Counted from the first letter of the stretch, positions 19,781-28,716 are shown. The stretch is DNA of 33,879 bases from an uncultured Burkholderiaceae bacterium (GCA_937888805.1 CALBEY010000004.1:1-33879); one strand, 5' to 3'. Numbers and translations are program-made. The notes: generated from the sequence alone by a model not told the origin.

Positions 19781-20242
19781 TTATTTGCCGCCCGGTGCTT
19801 TGCGGTGGTGCGCGAGCAGCTTGTTGACCGAATCGGCCAAAGGGCCGGGTCGTAATGTTTGGGCCAACTGGTCAAAATGGTTTAGGTCATCTTTGTCCAG
19901 CGTTCTGGCCTGTCTTTCTGGCTTTGTGGCATGCTCTGCCCTCGGTTCGGCTGACACGCGAATGCGGATGGCCGTTACCGGCCAGCCATCGGCCTTCAGT
20001 TGCGCAATGAAACGGGGTTGAAACTGTCGAATTTTGGCGGCAAATGCTGTGTTGTAGGTCATCAGCGTGAGGTCTTCGCCCGATAACTCAGCCACCGCAA
20101 ATCCTTGGCGTAGGTTGACAGGTAAAAGTTGGCGTAGTGATTGTTCAAGTGCAATCAACCGTTGCGCGGTAAAGAGGACCGAGGCAGCCCGTCCATCATT
20201 ATCCATCCATTGCAGGGCTTGGCGACTGTGATCTTTGGCCAT
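19781..20242 (-). CDS. dciA: DUF721 (DciA-like) protein, probable replicative helicase loader
   Basis: Minus-strand gene of 153 residues. The region at about 20-95 (TAQRLIALEQSLRQLLPVNL, then VAELSGEDLTLMTYNTAFAAKIRQ) matches the DUF721 fold, in which DciA helps load the replicative helicase DnaB in bacteria lacking DnaC or DnaI. The C-terminal half is charged and probably disordered. In Burkholderiales this gene commonly lies between lpxC and an M23 peptidase gene next to secA, exactly as here. A run of seven T on the minus strand at the lpxC stop (19731-19737) could help end its transcript, though no strong stem precedes it. It shares a 78-bp divergent promoter region with the M23 gene. Confidence 0.85.
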   Translation of the reverse strand: MAKDHSRQALQWMDNDGRAASVLFTAQRLIALEQSLRQLLPVNLRQGFAVAELSGEDLTLMTYNTAFAAKIRQFQPRFIAQLKADGWPVTAIRIRVSAEPRAEHATKPERQARTLDKDDLNHFDQLAQTLRPGPLADSVNKLLAHHRKAPGGK

Positions 20243-20320
20243 GTTAGTCCGGTTAGTGTGAATGAGGTTTTAAAAGCGTACAGAAAACTGTGGCTCGCCA
20301 CAAATTAACGGAGTCACTGG

Positions 20321-20896
20321 TTGCGGTTAGGCATTTGTAACATTTGTTTGCTGTTTGGGATGGCTTGGGTTGGTGCCAGTCTGTCCCCGGCTTGGGCGGG
20401 ATCAAATGGCGGTGGCGTGACAAACGTTGAGCCAACATTAGTGGCTATCGGCCCTATTTTTAATCTAACCCCACTTGACGAAGGATTTTTGGTTTGGCCT
20501 GTGGCAGGAAAATACAGTGTCTCTTCTCGATTTGGTTACCGGTCTCACCCATTCAGCGGCAAGAAATCCTTACATCGGGGTGTGGACATTGCAGCCAGAC
20601 GTGGAACCCCCATTTTGGCGATCGCGCCAGGAACGGTTAAATTTGTGGGCTACAAACGCGGATTTGGTCGAATGGTGCAAGTCGAGCACAGCGACAGCTG
20701 GGTTTCTACCTACGCCCACGCCAGCGCAACGGTTGTGGCTATTGGCCAATCGGTGCTAGCGGGGCAAATGATTGCCAAAGTAGGGTCGACGGGACATGCC
20801 ACAGGTCCTCACTTACACTTGGAAATCCATCAAATGGGCCGACCAATCGACCCTTTGCCCTTATTGAGAGAGAAATTGATCGTCATGACGCCCTAG
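20321..20896 (+). CDS. Secreted M23 (LytM-type) peptidase
   Basis: Periplasmic protein of 191 residues with a signal peptide (cleavage likely after PAWA, residue 26) and a C-terminal M23 domain (about 75-185). The zinc-site residues of active LytM enzymes are present: H85 and D89 (HRGVD) and H164 and H166 (HLHLE), so it is probably an active peptidoglycan endopeptidase rather than an EnvC/NlpD-type activator. The start is an uncommon TTG at 20321 with GGAG at 20310-20313 placed 7 bases upstream. The next in-frame ATG is at residue 14 and would cut the signal peptide. It has no LysM or coiled-coil domain. secA follows after 69 bp. Confidence 0.9.
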   Translation: MRLGICNICLLFGMAWVGASLSPAWAGSNGGGVTNVEPTLVAIGPIFNLTPLDEGFLVWPVAGKYSVSSRFGYRSHPFSGKKSLHRGVDIAARRGTPILAIAPGTVKFVGYKRGFGRMVQVEHSDSWVSTYAHASATVVAIGQSVLAGQMIAKVGSTGHATGPHLHLEIHQMGRPIDPLPLLREKLIVMTP

Positions 20897-20965
20897 GTTG
20901 GCGCCTGCGTTACACTTCAAAGTCTATGAGCGGCTCTCTTTCGTTTCCGCTAGGATCTCATCAGC

Positions 20966-23737
20966 ATGCTATCTTTGTTTAAAAAAATACTAGGCAGTCG
21001 CAATGATCGGTTGCTTAAAGAACTAAATCGTGACGTCAAGCGGGTTAACGCCCTAGAGCCCGCCATGAAGGCGTTATCTGACGAAGAACTGCAAGCACTA
21101 TCGGCCAAACTCAAGGCGCGGGTGCAGGGCGGTGAAAAACTCGATGCGATTATGCCGGAAGCCTTCGCATTGGTGCGCGAGTCGAGTCAGCGTGTGTTTG
21201 GCATGCGACATTTTGATGTTCAGTTGATCGGCGCCATGGTGTTGCATACCGGCAAGATTGCTGAAATGCGAACCGGTGAGGGGAAAACCCTGATGGCCAC
21301 GCTAGCCGTCTATTTAAATGCGCTGACTGGACGTGGTGTACACGTGGTGACGGTTAACGATTATTTGGCACGACGCGATGCCGAATGGATGGGAAGGCTT
21401 TATCAGTTTTTGGGCATGAGTGTCGGGGTGGTTGTCCCGCAACAGCCTAACGAAGAAAAGAAAGCCGCCTATCAAGCCGACATCACATACGGCACCAACA
21501 ACGAATTTGGATTTGATTACCTGCGCGACAACATGGAGTACCGCGCTGAGGACAAGCGTCAACGTGCATTGGTCTTTGCGATCGTTGACGAAGTGGATTC
21601 GATTTTGATCGATGAAGCGAGAACGCCACTGATTATTTCAGGTCAAGCCGAAGATCACACCGCGCTCTACAAATCGCTAAATGTGGTCCCACCGCTGCTT
21701 CAGCGCATGACCGCTGAGCCCAAACCCAATGAGCCTGAGGTTGAGGGTGACTTTTGGGTTGATGAAAAAAACCATCAAATTTATCTGTCAGAAGCTGGCC
21801 ACGAGAACGCTGAACGTATCCTGACCGAGCAAGGTCTGTTGCCGGAAGGTCAGTCACTCTATGACGCGCGAAATATCTCTTTGATGCACCACTTGATGTG
21901 TGCGCTGCGCGCCCACCATTTGTTCTTTAAAGACCAGCAATACGTGGTTCAGGCAGGTGAAGTGGTCATTGTTGATGAATTCACCGGACGTTTGATGGTG
22001 GGGCGACGATGGTCGGATGGTTTACATCAGGCCGTCGAGGCGAAAGAGAATTGTAAGATTCAGCTTGAAAACCAAACACTGGCATCGATCACTTTTCAGA
22101 ATTATTTCCGGATGTACGAAAAGCTCGGTGGCATGACTGGTACGGCAGACACTGAAGCATACGAGTTTCAAGAAATTTACGGGCTCGAGACTGTGATTGT
22201 GCCCACCAACAAACCAATGGTGCGACGCGACTTGCACGATCAGATCTACAAGACAGATCAAGAAAAATACAACGCCATTGTTAATGACATCCGAGATTGT
22301 CAATTGCGCGGTCAACCCGTGCTCGTTGGTACCACCAGCGTAGAAAACTCTGAGTTGTTAGCCAATGCGCTGACCGCTGGTGGCTTAAAGCACGAGGTCC
22401 TTAACGCCAAGCAGCATGCCCGCGAAGCTCAGATCATTGCACAAGCAGGTCGACCACACGCCATTACGATTGCAACCAATATGGCCGGTCGAGGCACCGA
22501 CATTGTGTTGGGCGGTAATGTTGAAAAGCAGATCGAATTGCTGCGTCAAGACTTAACAATGGATGATGCTGCTCGAGACGTTCAAATTGATCAGTTGCGT
22601 AACGAGTGGGCTGGCTTGCACCAACAGGTGTTGGATGCGGGTGGCTTGCACATTATCGGCACTGAACGTCATGAGTCGCGACGAATTGACAATCAGTTAA
22701 GGGGCCGTGCGGGGCGACAGGGTGATCCGGGCTCTTCGCGCTTCTATCTATCCTTAGAAGACTCGTTGATGCGGATCTTCGCCGGTGATCGCGTACGCGC
22801 CATCATGGAAAGACTTAAGCTACCTGAGGGTGAGCCCATTGAAGCGGGGATGGTTAACCGATCAATCGAGTCTGCGCAGCGCAAAGTCGAAGGGCGTAAC
22901 TTTGATGTGCGCAAGCAGCTTCTCGAATATGACGATGTCGCAAACGATCAGCGTAAAGTGATTTATGGCCAGCGTAATCAGGTGCTTGAGTCAAGTAATG
23001 TGGCCGCGCCGGTAGCCGATCTTCGTGATGGTGCTCTGACTGGGTTGGTTCGTGAATTTGTACCTGAAGGGTCGGTCGAAGAGCAGTGGGACTTGCCAGG
23101 GCTTCAAAATGTGCTTAACGCTGATTGGCAAATCGACATGCCCGTGGTTGAAACGGTTGAGTCTGCCAAAGAGTTTGATGATGACGATTTGGTCAAGCTC
23201 GTGTGTGAGAAGGGCCAAGGGATCTACGAACAAAAAGTAGAACAAGTCGGGGAAGAAAATTGGCGTCCATTTGAGCGATCTGTCATGCTGCAAGTCATGG
23301 ACAACCACTGGCGAGAACACCTTGCCGCGCTCGATCATTTGCGTCAAGGTATCCACTTGCGCGGCTACGCCCAAAAAAATCCCAAGCAAGAGTACAAGCG
23401 CGAAGCCATCCAATTGTTTTCAGATATGCTGCAACGCATTCGGGACGATGTTGCCAAACTCGTACTGACGGTGCGTGTCAAGGGACCTGAGGACGTCGAG
23501 GCGGCCGAACAAGAGGCGGCCAAGGCGCACGTTCAAAATGTTCAATACCATCACTCGGGTTACGACGAGGCGCTTGCTGAGCCGGCAGCGGCCAATCGGT
23601 CATCTTCTGCGGGCGCTGAACACGACTCAGCCGCCGCAGTCAGTCCAGTGCGCAACGCAGGTCCAAAAGTGGGTCGCAACGAATCCTGCCCATGCGGCAG
23701 CGGTAAGAAATTCAAGCATTGCCACGGCAAGCTGTAG
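20966..23737 (+). CDS. secA: Preprotein translocase ATPase SecA
   Basis: Motor ATPase that drives secretory proteins through SecYEG. The product has 923 residues, slightly above the common 900-910. Visible are Walker A TGEGKT at 103-108 (K107), the DEAD-like [17 protein letters not shown], the [11 protein letters not shown] block, the motor-2 motifs [17 protein letters not shown] and [19 protein letters not shown], and the C-terminal zinc finger [13 protein letters not shown] (C908, C910, C919, H920), which binds SecB and phospholipid. A low-complexity Ala/Glu linker precedes the finger. No SecM-like gene is seen upstream. A strong terminator follows 13 bp after the stop. Confidence 0.98.
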   Translation: MLSLFKKILGSRNDRLLKELNRDVKRVNALEPAMKALSDEELQALSAKLKARVQGGEKLDAIMPEAFALVRESSQRVFGMRHFDVQLIGAMVLHTGKIAEMRTGEGKTLMATLAVYLNALTGRGVHVVTVNDYLARRDAEWMGRLYQFLGMSVGVVVPQQPNEEKKAAYQADITYGTNNEFGFDYLRDNMEYRAEDKRQRALVFAIVDEVDSILIDEARTPLIISGQAEDHTALYKSLNVVPPLLQRMTAEPKPNEPEVEGDFWVDEKNHQIYLSEAGHENAERILTEQGLLPEGQSLYDARNISLMHHLMCALRAHHLFFKDQQYVVQAGEVVIVDEFTGRLMVGRRWSDGLHQAVEAKENCKIQLENQTLASITFQNYFRMYEKLGGMTGTADTEAYEFQEIYGLETVIVPTNKPMVRRDLHDQIYKTDQEKYNAIVNDIRDCQLRGQPVLVGTTSVENSELLANALTAGGLKHEVLNAKQHAREAQIIAQAGRPHAITIATNMAGRGTDIVLGGNVEKQIELLRQDLTMDDAARDVQIDQLRNEWAGLHQQVLDAGGLHIIGTERHESRRIDNQLRGRAGRQGDPGSSRFYLSLEDSLMRIFAGDRVRAIMERLKLPEGEPIEAGMVNRSIESAQRKVEGRNFDVRKQLLEYDDVANDQRKVIYGQRNQVLESSNVAAPVADLRDGALTGLVREFVPEGSVEEQWDLPGLQNVLNADWQIDMPVVETVESAKEFDDDDLVKLVCEKGQGIYEQKVEQVGEENWRPFERSVMLQVMDNHWREHLAALDHLRQGIHLRGYAQKNPKQEYKREAIQLFSDMLQRIRDDVAKLVLTVRVKGPEDVEAAEQEAAKAHVQNVQYHHSGYDEALAEPAAANRSSSAGAEHDSAAAVSPVRNAGPKVGRNESCPCGSGKKFKHCHGKL

Positions 23738-23750
23738 AGACTCTCTCATC

Positions 23751-23787
23751 AAAAGGGTTAACGCTAAAACGCGTTAGCCCTTTTTTT
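23751..23787 (+). terminator. Rho-independent terminator of secA
   Basis: AAAAGGGTTAACGC (23751-23764) pairs with GCGTTAGCCCTTTT (23771-23784), with one G-U wobble and a 6-base loop, followed by further T residues (CCC then seven T). It sits 13 bp after the secA stop. The A-rich left side means it could also work for transcription from the other strand. Confidence 0.92.
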
Positions 23788-24108
23788 AGGCTTGTGATAA
23801 GTGATTCATGGGGTACTTTAATGAGCATCACGGGTCTGGGGCAAATGAGTGCCAAGCGCATCCAAGGTCGCACCAGAGTCTCCGAGAGACAAACGACGCC
23901 ACTGTCTACCAAAGACTTAGGGGTCAATGCCTGTTGCATTGATTATTTTTTGAATGGCCACAAACGATATTGGTTCTGAGTTAAGCCATTCTTTTTAAGT
24001 GCATGGGATGGTTAAAAAAAACCGCTTTATCAGCCGTTTTAGGCGATTTTCTTAGCGTCTTTTTAACGGAATTGTCATCTCACATCGCTATCTTAAATCG
24101 ATCTTACC
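23788..24108. other. Gene-free interval at the core/accessory border
   Basis: About 320 bp between the secA terminator and the dctP ribosome site. Two short frames (plus 23719-23979 and minus 23712-23939) run through the secA end and its terminator and resemble nothing I know, so I do not call them. The last 110 bp are AT-rich (near 24014-24066) and presumably hold the TRAP promoter. TTGTCA at 24072 resembles a -35 element, but no -10 sits at proper spacing. In many Burkholderiales argJ follows secA; it is absent here. Confidence 0.5.
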
Positions 24109-24123
24109 AAGGAGATTGATAGC

Positions 24124-25104
24124 ATGATGAATAAACACTTTCTTAAATTAACACTTGCTGCCATTTGCACGGCACTGACCGCTGGGGTAAGTGCACAGCA
24201 GCCAGTCACAATCACTTTTGGCCACGTCCTTCAAGAAAACCATCCGTATCACGCGATGGCGCTGCGTTTTGCAGAGGAACTGAAGCAAAGCGCACCAGAA
24301 ATTGACGTGCGTATTTATCCTGCTGGCCAACTCGGTGATGAAAAAGCATTGATCGAAGGGCTGCAAACGGGCAGCGTTGATGTGGCGACGGTAACGTCTG
24401 CTGTTACCGCAAACTTTGTCCCCCAATTCAAAGCCTTTAGCTTACCTTTCCTGTTTCGTGACACCGATCACTTATTTGCCGTGATGGATAGTGATGTGGG
24501 TGATGAGCTGGCGCAACAAATGCAAACCAAAGGCCTCGTTAAGCTTGGGTATGGATACGGTGGCGCTCGGGACTTGTACACACAGGTTCCTGTTCAGAGT
24601 TTAGCCGACCTCAAAGGCGTCAAAGTTCGCACGATGCAAAACCCCGCTATCGTGGCCACTTGGAACAAGCTAGGTGCTGTACCAACGCCAATTTCATGGA
24701 ATGATGTTTACGTGAGTTTGCAACAAAAGCTGGTGCAAGGTGGCGAAGGCACCGGTGTGAGCTACAAGTCCATGAACTTCAATCAAGTGGCGCCTCATTA
24801 CACACGGATTAATTACATTCTCAGTTGGCACAATCTCATGATGTCAAAGTCAAAGTTTGATCAACTGACACCAGCCCAACAAAAAGCAGTGCTTGAGGCG
24901 GGTGAAATTGCCGCGCAATATGAGCGCGCCTTATTTCTTGAGCAAGAGACAGCCCTATTTGATGAGTTACAAAAAATGGGTGTAAAAGTCTATACACCGA
25001 GTGATGCCCCGATGTGGAGCGAAAAGGCAGCTGAGGTTATCGCTGCAGAAGCCGATAATGTGGGTGGCAAAGCTTGGATCGAGCGTATACAGGCTGTTAA
25101 GTAA
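24124..25104 (+). CDS. dctP: TRAP transporter periplasmic solute receptor (DctP family)
   Basis: Periplasmic binding protein of a tripartite ATP-independent transporter, which takes up organic acids using an ion gradient. The product has 326 residues with a signal peptide cleaved after residue 24 (AGVSA, then QQP). The mature protein starts VTITFGHVLQENHPYHAMALRFAEEL, shown here as the ITFGHVLQENHP block, typical of DctP. IYPAGQLGDEKALIEGLQTGSVD and VKVRTMQNP are family blocks, and R169 in the latter is the arginine that normally holds the substrate carboxylate. AAGGAG (24109-24114) lies 9 bases before the ATG. dctQ and dctM follow. The ligand cannot be named; a carboxylate is expected. Confidence 0.94.
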   Translation: MMNKHFLKLTLAAICTALTAGVSAQQPVTITFGHVLQENHPYHAMALRFAEELKQSAPEIDVRIYPAGQLGDEKALIEGLQTGSVDVATVTSAVTANFVPQFKAFSLPFLFRDTDHLFAVMDSDVGDELAQQMQTKGLVKLGYGYGGARDLYTQVPVQSLADLKGVKVRTMQNPAIVATWNKLGAVPTPISWNDVYVSLQQKLVQGGEGTGVSYKSMNFNQVAPHYTRINYILSWHNLMMSKSKFDQLTPAQQKAVLEAGEIAAQYERALFLEQETALFDELQKMGVKVYTPSDAPMWSEKAAEVIAAEADNVGGKAWIERIQAVK

Positions 25105-25105
25105 C

Positions 25106-25606
25106 GTGGGACACGGGCAGACAATCTGTCAAGGCCTGTCAAGAGCAATGCTGATCACTTCGCTGGTGATCAGCATTGCTGCTTTTACGGTCTTGCTAAT
25201 GTCATTGCTTGGGCAGTTCATCAGCCGGGCTTTATTCAATACAGGACTGATCTGGTCTGATGAACTGGCACGGCTGTGTTTCGTGTGGTGTTCTTTTTTT
25301 GGTGCAGTCGTCGCTTGGCAAACCCAGGCACTGCACCGAATCGACATGTTGATGCGCCGCCTAACGAGCGCCTGGCGAACCCTTTTCGAGCGTTTGGTTC
25401 AAACCATGATCAGTATCGCTTTGGTTTATCTGCTTTGGTATGGCTTGGCAATGCTTCAACGGGCGCTAGACCAGACGACAGAGACACTGGAAATCTCTGG
25501 CGCGTGGCTCTATTTGCCAATTCCAGTCATGGCCGCAATGATGCTCGTCGTGACCTGGCTGCCCAAAGAGGCACAGCAGCAAAAACAGTTGATGATTGAT
25601 GACTAG
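25106..25606 (+). CDS. dctQ: TRAP transporter small permease subunit (DctQ family)
   Basis: Small membrane subunit with four hydrophobic segments (about residues 14-40, 50-72, 93-113 and 132-152 of the 166-residue form) and the family pattern FNTGLIWSDELARLCFVWCSFFGAVVAW, described here as WSDELARLCFVW near residue 52. The start is uncertain. GTG at 25106, 2 bases after the dctP stop, gives 166 residues and allows coupling; ATG at 25148 gives 152. The ATG lies inside a perfect 15-bp inverted repeat (25144-25180), which would hide it in mRNA, so I prefer the GTG. An open frame back to 25001 lies within dctP. dctM begins 9 bases after the stop. Confidence 0.88.
   Translation: MGHGQTICQGLSRAMLITSLVISIAAFTVLLMSLLGQFISRALFNTGLIWSDELARLCFVWCSFFGAVVAWQTQALHRIDMLMRRLTSAWRTLFERLVQTMISIALVYLLWYGLAMLQRALDQTTETLEISGAWLYLPIPVMAAMMLVVTWLPKEAQQQKQLMIDD
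25144..25180 (+). repeat. Perfect 15-bp inverted repeat at the start of dctQ
   Basis: AGCAATGCTGATCAC (25144-25158) and GTGATCAGCATTGCT (25166-25180) are exact reverse complements around a 7-base loop TTCGCTG. The element is inside the dctQ reading frame, encodes part of its first membrane helix and covers the alternative ATG at 25148-25150. In RNA it would be a stable hairpin 40 bases after the dctP stop. It could protect the 3' end of a processed dctP message or slow entry into dctQ; both are inferences. Confidence 0.75.
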
Positions 25607-25615
25607 GCTGCAACG

Positions 25616-26890
25616 ATGATTGCTATCTTATTTGTGGTTTTTTTTGCATCACTGATGGCGTCGGTGCCCGTTGTGTTTTCTTTGATATTGGGTTGCGTGG
25701 TTGCTTTGCTATGGGCGGGGCACTTGCCAGGCACCATTGTGGCTCAACAAATGGTGGCAGCCGTTGATTCATCCCCTTTGTTAGCCATCCCATTGTTCAT
25801 CGTTTTTGGTGAAATGGTGAGCCGCAGTAGCTTGGGCCAACGTTTGGTCGCGCTTTGCCAGGCGCTAGTGGGTTGGATCCGGGGCGGGTTGGCGCACGCG
25901 AACGTCATGGCAAGTATTTTTTTTGGTGGTATTTCAGGGTCAGCCACTGCTGATACCGTGGCGGTGGGCTCGGTCATGATCCCTCAGATGCGAAAGCGTG
26001 GTTACCCAGCGGACTTCAGCGCGATCGTGACATGCACGTCATCAGTGATCGGCAATCTGATTCCACCAAGTATTGACCTCATTATTTTTGCTTGGTTAAC
26101 TGGAACGGCTGTTGATCAACTGTTTGCGGCTGGCGTGATTCCTGGTTTGGTGATTGGTGTGGCCATCATGATCATGAGCTACTGGACCTGCGTAAAAAAA
26201 GGTATTGGCGAAAGAGAGCCATTCCGTTTTTCAGTGTTGATGCGTACCAGCGTAGCAGCAGGCCCGACGCTACTGTTGCCACTGATCATTTTGGGTGGAA
26301 TTTTTACTGGCACATTTACAGTCACTGAGTCTGCCGCCATTGCGCTGGTATTTGGCCTGTTCTTGACGAAAGTTGTTTACCGTGAAATGTCGCGGGGGCA
26401 ATTCGTTGAAATACTCAAAGCCGCCATGATATCTATTGGTTCAATCATGTTGTTGATTGCCGCGGCCAAGGTTTTTGGTTGGATCTTAACCATTGAAAGA
26501 GTGCCACAGGAGCTGACGGCTTTTCTTCTGACGCATATGAATGCCAAGCCTTTATTTGCCATTGCCATCATTTTGGTGGCGCTTGTGACAGGTTGTTTTC
26601 TGACACCGGCTACTGCGCTGATTGTTTTGACACCCATCCTTCATCCCATTGCAATGGCAATGGGATTCGACGTGCTGCACTTTGGGATTTTGTTGTTGAC
26701 AGCGCTGGCTTTGGGACATGTCACACCGCCAGTGGGACTGACGCTATTTATCGCCAGTGGATTGAGCCAGACACCCATTGATCGACTGATTAAACCCTTA
26801 ATGCCTTTTTTGGCTATTTTGATCGTTGCCGTCCTTCTAGTGGCATTTATCCCTGCAATCACCCTGACGTTACCAAACATGATCAGATAG
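25616..26890 (+). CDS. dctM: TRAP transporter large permease subunit (DctM family)
   Basis: Large membrane subunit (424 residues, about 12 hydrophobic segments) that forms the transport path with DctQ. Family blocks are AIPLFIVFGEMVSRSSLGQRLV near residue 56, the GGISGSATADTVAVGSVMIPQM block near 103, the TCTSSVIGNLIPPSI motif near 138, and LALGHVTPPVGLTLF near 366. The start ATG lies 9 bases after dctQ. The gene converges with the minus-strand receptor pseudogene, with a 13-bp hairpin between them. Gene order P-Q-M is the classical one. Confidence 0.95.
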   Translation: MIAILFVVFFASLMASVPVVFSLILGCVVALLWAGHLPGTIVAQQMVAAVDSSPLLAIPLFIVFGEMVSRSSLGQRLVALCQALVGWIRGGLAHANVMASIFFGGISGSATADTVAVGSVMIPQMRKRGYPADFSAIVTCTSSVIGNLIPPSIDLIIFAWLTGTAVDQLFAAGVIPGLVIGVAIMIMSYWTCVKKGIGEREPFRFSVLMRTSVAAGPTLLLPLIILGGIFTGTFTVTESAAIALVFGLFLTKVVYREMSRGQFVEILKAAMISIGSIMLLIAAAKVFGWILTIERVPQELTAFLLTHMNAKPLFAIAIILVALVTGCFLTPATALIVLTPILHPIAMAMGFDVLHFGILLLTALALGHVTPPVGLTLFIASGLSQTPIDRLIKPLMPFLAILIVAVLLVAFIPAITLTLPNMIR

Positions 26891-26906
26891 CAGTTACCGC
26901 TGAGTT

Positions 26907-26936
26907 CCGACCTTCCGTCGGGCGACGGAAGGTCGG
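26907..26936. terminator. 13-bp perfect hairpin between convergent dctM and the receptor pseudogene
   Basis: CCGACCTTCCGTC (26907-26919) and GACGGAAGGTCGG (26924-26936) pair fully around a GGGC loop. It lies 16 bp after the dctM stop and 5 bp before the end of the minus-strand gene, so it could serve both. Neither side has a U-tract, so it may be a Rho-related or RNA-stabilising hairpin rather than a classical intrinsic terminator. Confidence 0.6.
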
Positions 26937-26941
26937 TCTGA

Positions 26942-27937
26942 TTACTTCAATAAGGTGAGATTGGCGTCAGTTACCACCTTTTTCCAACTGGCCGTTTCAT
27001 TCTGGATCAGTTGTGTAAAGTCAGCTGGTGAACCAATGACCGCATCGAGAAATACAACACCCAGCTTTTTTTGTAAGGCGGGCATGGCCAGAACCTTTTG
27101 CGTGGCTTGGCTCAGTTTGTTGATGATTGCTGGGCTTGTCCCTTTGGGTGCAACCAGGCCATTCCAAATGTAAAAGTCAATATTGCCTAGGCCCGCCTCT
27201 TTGAAGCTTGGGATGCCGCGTTTTTTAGTGAAGCTATTATCGCTGGTGGCACCAAGCGCGCGCGCCTTGTTGCCATCGAGCAGTGGAAATGCAACACCGG
27301 GAGCCACCAGCGCAAAGTCAATTCTGCCGCTGGTGAGGTCACTGACCACAGCCGCTCCCCCTTTGTACGGGATGAGTGCAACATCAATACCCGCCTCATT
27401 TTTAATCCATTCAACGGTGAGTTCGTTGACGTTACCCACTTAAGCAGCATTCAAAGTCCCTGGGTTTGCCTTGGCTGCTGCGACGAGGTCAGCAATGCTT
27501 TTAAAGGGGCTGTTTAGTGGCACGATCAAAATGTGTGGGTAACCCGCGACTGTTCAAACCGCAGCCATGTCTTGCGGCGGATCGTAGTCAAGCTTTTCAT
27601 AACGCGCCGCAGCCACAGTCATGATGCCATTTAAAGCCAAATAAATGGTGTATCCATCAGGCTGGTTATTCATCAGGTCACGAGCAGCAACAAGGCCACC
27701 AACACCTGGTTTGTTGGTGATCACAATCGGTTGGCCCAATTCCTGACTCAGAAATTCGCCCAGCACGCGCGCAGCAGGATCTGTTGGGTCGCCCGCAGAA
27801 AATCCAACTGGCATGTTAATCGTTCGATCAGGATAGGCAGACTGAGCCGTGGTAGTGCCAAAGCTTAGCGCTCAAACAATCGGCGCCAACATCAAGACTC
27901 GGTTGATTCGTTTGATTGCACCCCAGCTGTTTTGCAT
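26942..27937 (-). pseudogene. Bug/TctC-type tripartite tricarboxylate transporter receptor, broken by three in-frame stops
   Basis: Read from the ATG at 27937, one continuous frame of 331 codons encodes a periplasmic solute receptor of the Bug family, very numerous in Burkholderiales. It has a signal peptide ending near TTTAQSA, then YPDRTINMPVGFSAGDPTD, GQPIVITNKPGVGG, the IPYKGGAAVVSDLTSGRIDFAL block and a normal C-terminus. It is interrupted at codon 22 (TGA, 27872-27874), codon 128 (TGA, 27554-27556) and codon 166 (TAA, 27440-27442). There is no frameshift and no deletion. GAAGAGA before the ATG is a possible ribosome site. The last 165 codons could still be read from a GTG at 27439, but without a signal peptide. 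No tctA or tctB gene is nearby, as is common for orphan Bug genes. Confidence 0.88.
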
Positions 27938-28044
27938 GTTGTGTCTCTTCGGTTTCTGATTTCTTAGTGCCCCATCTTTTTTGCAGGGCTAAAAAATACT
28001 GCAGGACCCAATCTTTCAACGCGTTGACTGTTTGAAATGAACCT

Positions 28045-28716
28045 TCAGATATCAACGCCTTTGCGTCGCAGCGTCTCGTCGATCCAGCTTTTATCGATTG
28101 TGCCGTTGGCAATGCTTAGCAATATTTTCTTTTCTTTTTCCTCTATGTCGACGACCAAAGCACCAAGCGCCTCGAGCGTATTGGGGCGAATGGCCAAAAC
28201 GCCATCGTGATCACCAACGATCAGGTCGCCGGGCATCGTCACCATACCGTCAATGCTGATGGGTACGTTAATTTCGCCAGGACCCTCTTTGTAAGGGCCA
28301 CGATGGGCAACGCCTCGGGCAAACACGCCAAAGTCACCTTTGCCAATGACTTCACTATCGCGGATGGCCCCGTCAATCACAAAGCCAGCAATACCTTTAT
28401 GCGCAGCGGTGGTGGACATCAGCTCGCCCACCACAGCGCTTAGTAAGTAGCCCCCTGCGTCAACCATAATGACATCGCCAGGTTGCGCCATTTCTATCGC
28501 CTTATGGACCATCAAATTGTCACCGGGGGCTGTCTTGACAGTCAGGGCGCGACCAATCAGGCGGCCATTGCGGTGATAGGGCCGCAGATGGCTGGTGCCA
28601 TTGGTACGGCTCATGGCATCGCTAATATTTGCCACGGCAAAGTCACGGAAGGTCGCGATTTGCGCATCGCTAACCAAACGAGGCGTGGGTTGAACCGAAA
28701 ATCCAAGTTGAGTCAT
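28045..28716 (-). CDS. ligK: RraA-like aldolase, probable 4-carboxy-4-hydroxy-2-oxoadipate aldolase (LigK type)
   Basis: Class II (metal-dependent) pyruvate aldolase of the RraA fold, 223 residues. I chose the ATG at 28716 (MTQLGFSVQPTPRLVSD) for its AGGA site 9 bases upstream; the frame is open back to 28878 but that part lies in the neighbouring gene. GDVIMVDAGG near residue 80, GELMST near 97 and DGAIRDSEVI (R119, D120) are the substrate- and metal-binding blocks of HMG/CHA aldolases. RNase E inhibitor RraA proteins are about 160 residues and lack the full aldolase layout. LigK cleaves 4-carboxy-4-hydroxy-2-oxoadipate to pyruvate and oxaloacetate. The gene starts 31 bp after the LigJ-type gene, whose product is its substrate; that pairing supports the specific call. 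Confidence 0.82.
   Translation of the reverse strand: MTQLGFSVQPTPRLVSDAQIATFRDFAVANISDAMSRTNGTSHLRPYHRNGRLIGRALTVKTAPGDNLMVHKAIEMAQPGDVIMVDAGGYLLSAVVGELMSTTAAHKGIAGFVIDGAIRDSEVIGKGDFGVFARGVAHRGPYKEGPGEINVPISIDGMVTMPGDLIVGDHDGVLAIRPNTLEALGALVVDIEEKEKKILLSIANGTIDKSWIDETLRRKGVDI

Noticed and set aside
23712..23979. Short frames on both strands after secA
   Set aside because: They run through the secA end and its terminator, have no ribosome site and no recognisable motif.
25148..25150. ATG as the start of dctQ
   Set aside because: It would be buried in a 15-bp hairpin and has no well-spaced ribosome site; GTG at 25106 next to the dctP stop is more plausible, though not proven.
26942..27937. 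Genetic-code change (TGA or TAA read as serine) to explain the receptor gene
   Set aside because: TGA and TAA end many intact genes in this window at the expected places, so general reassignment is excluded; only local suppression or mutation remains.
27828..28112. Minus-strand frame of 94 residues between the receptor and aldolase genes
   Set aside because: It overlaps the aldolase end and the receptor signal peptide in another phase and resembles no family.
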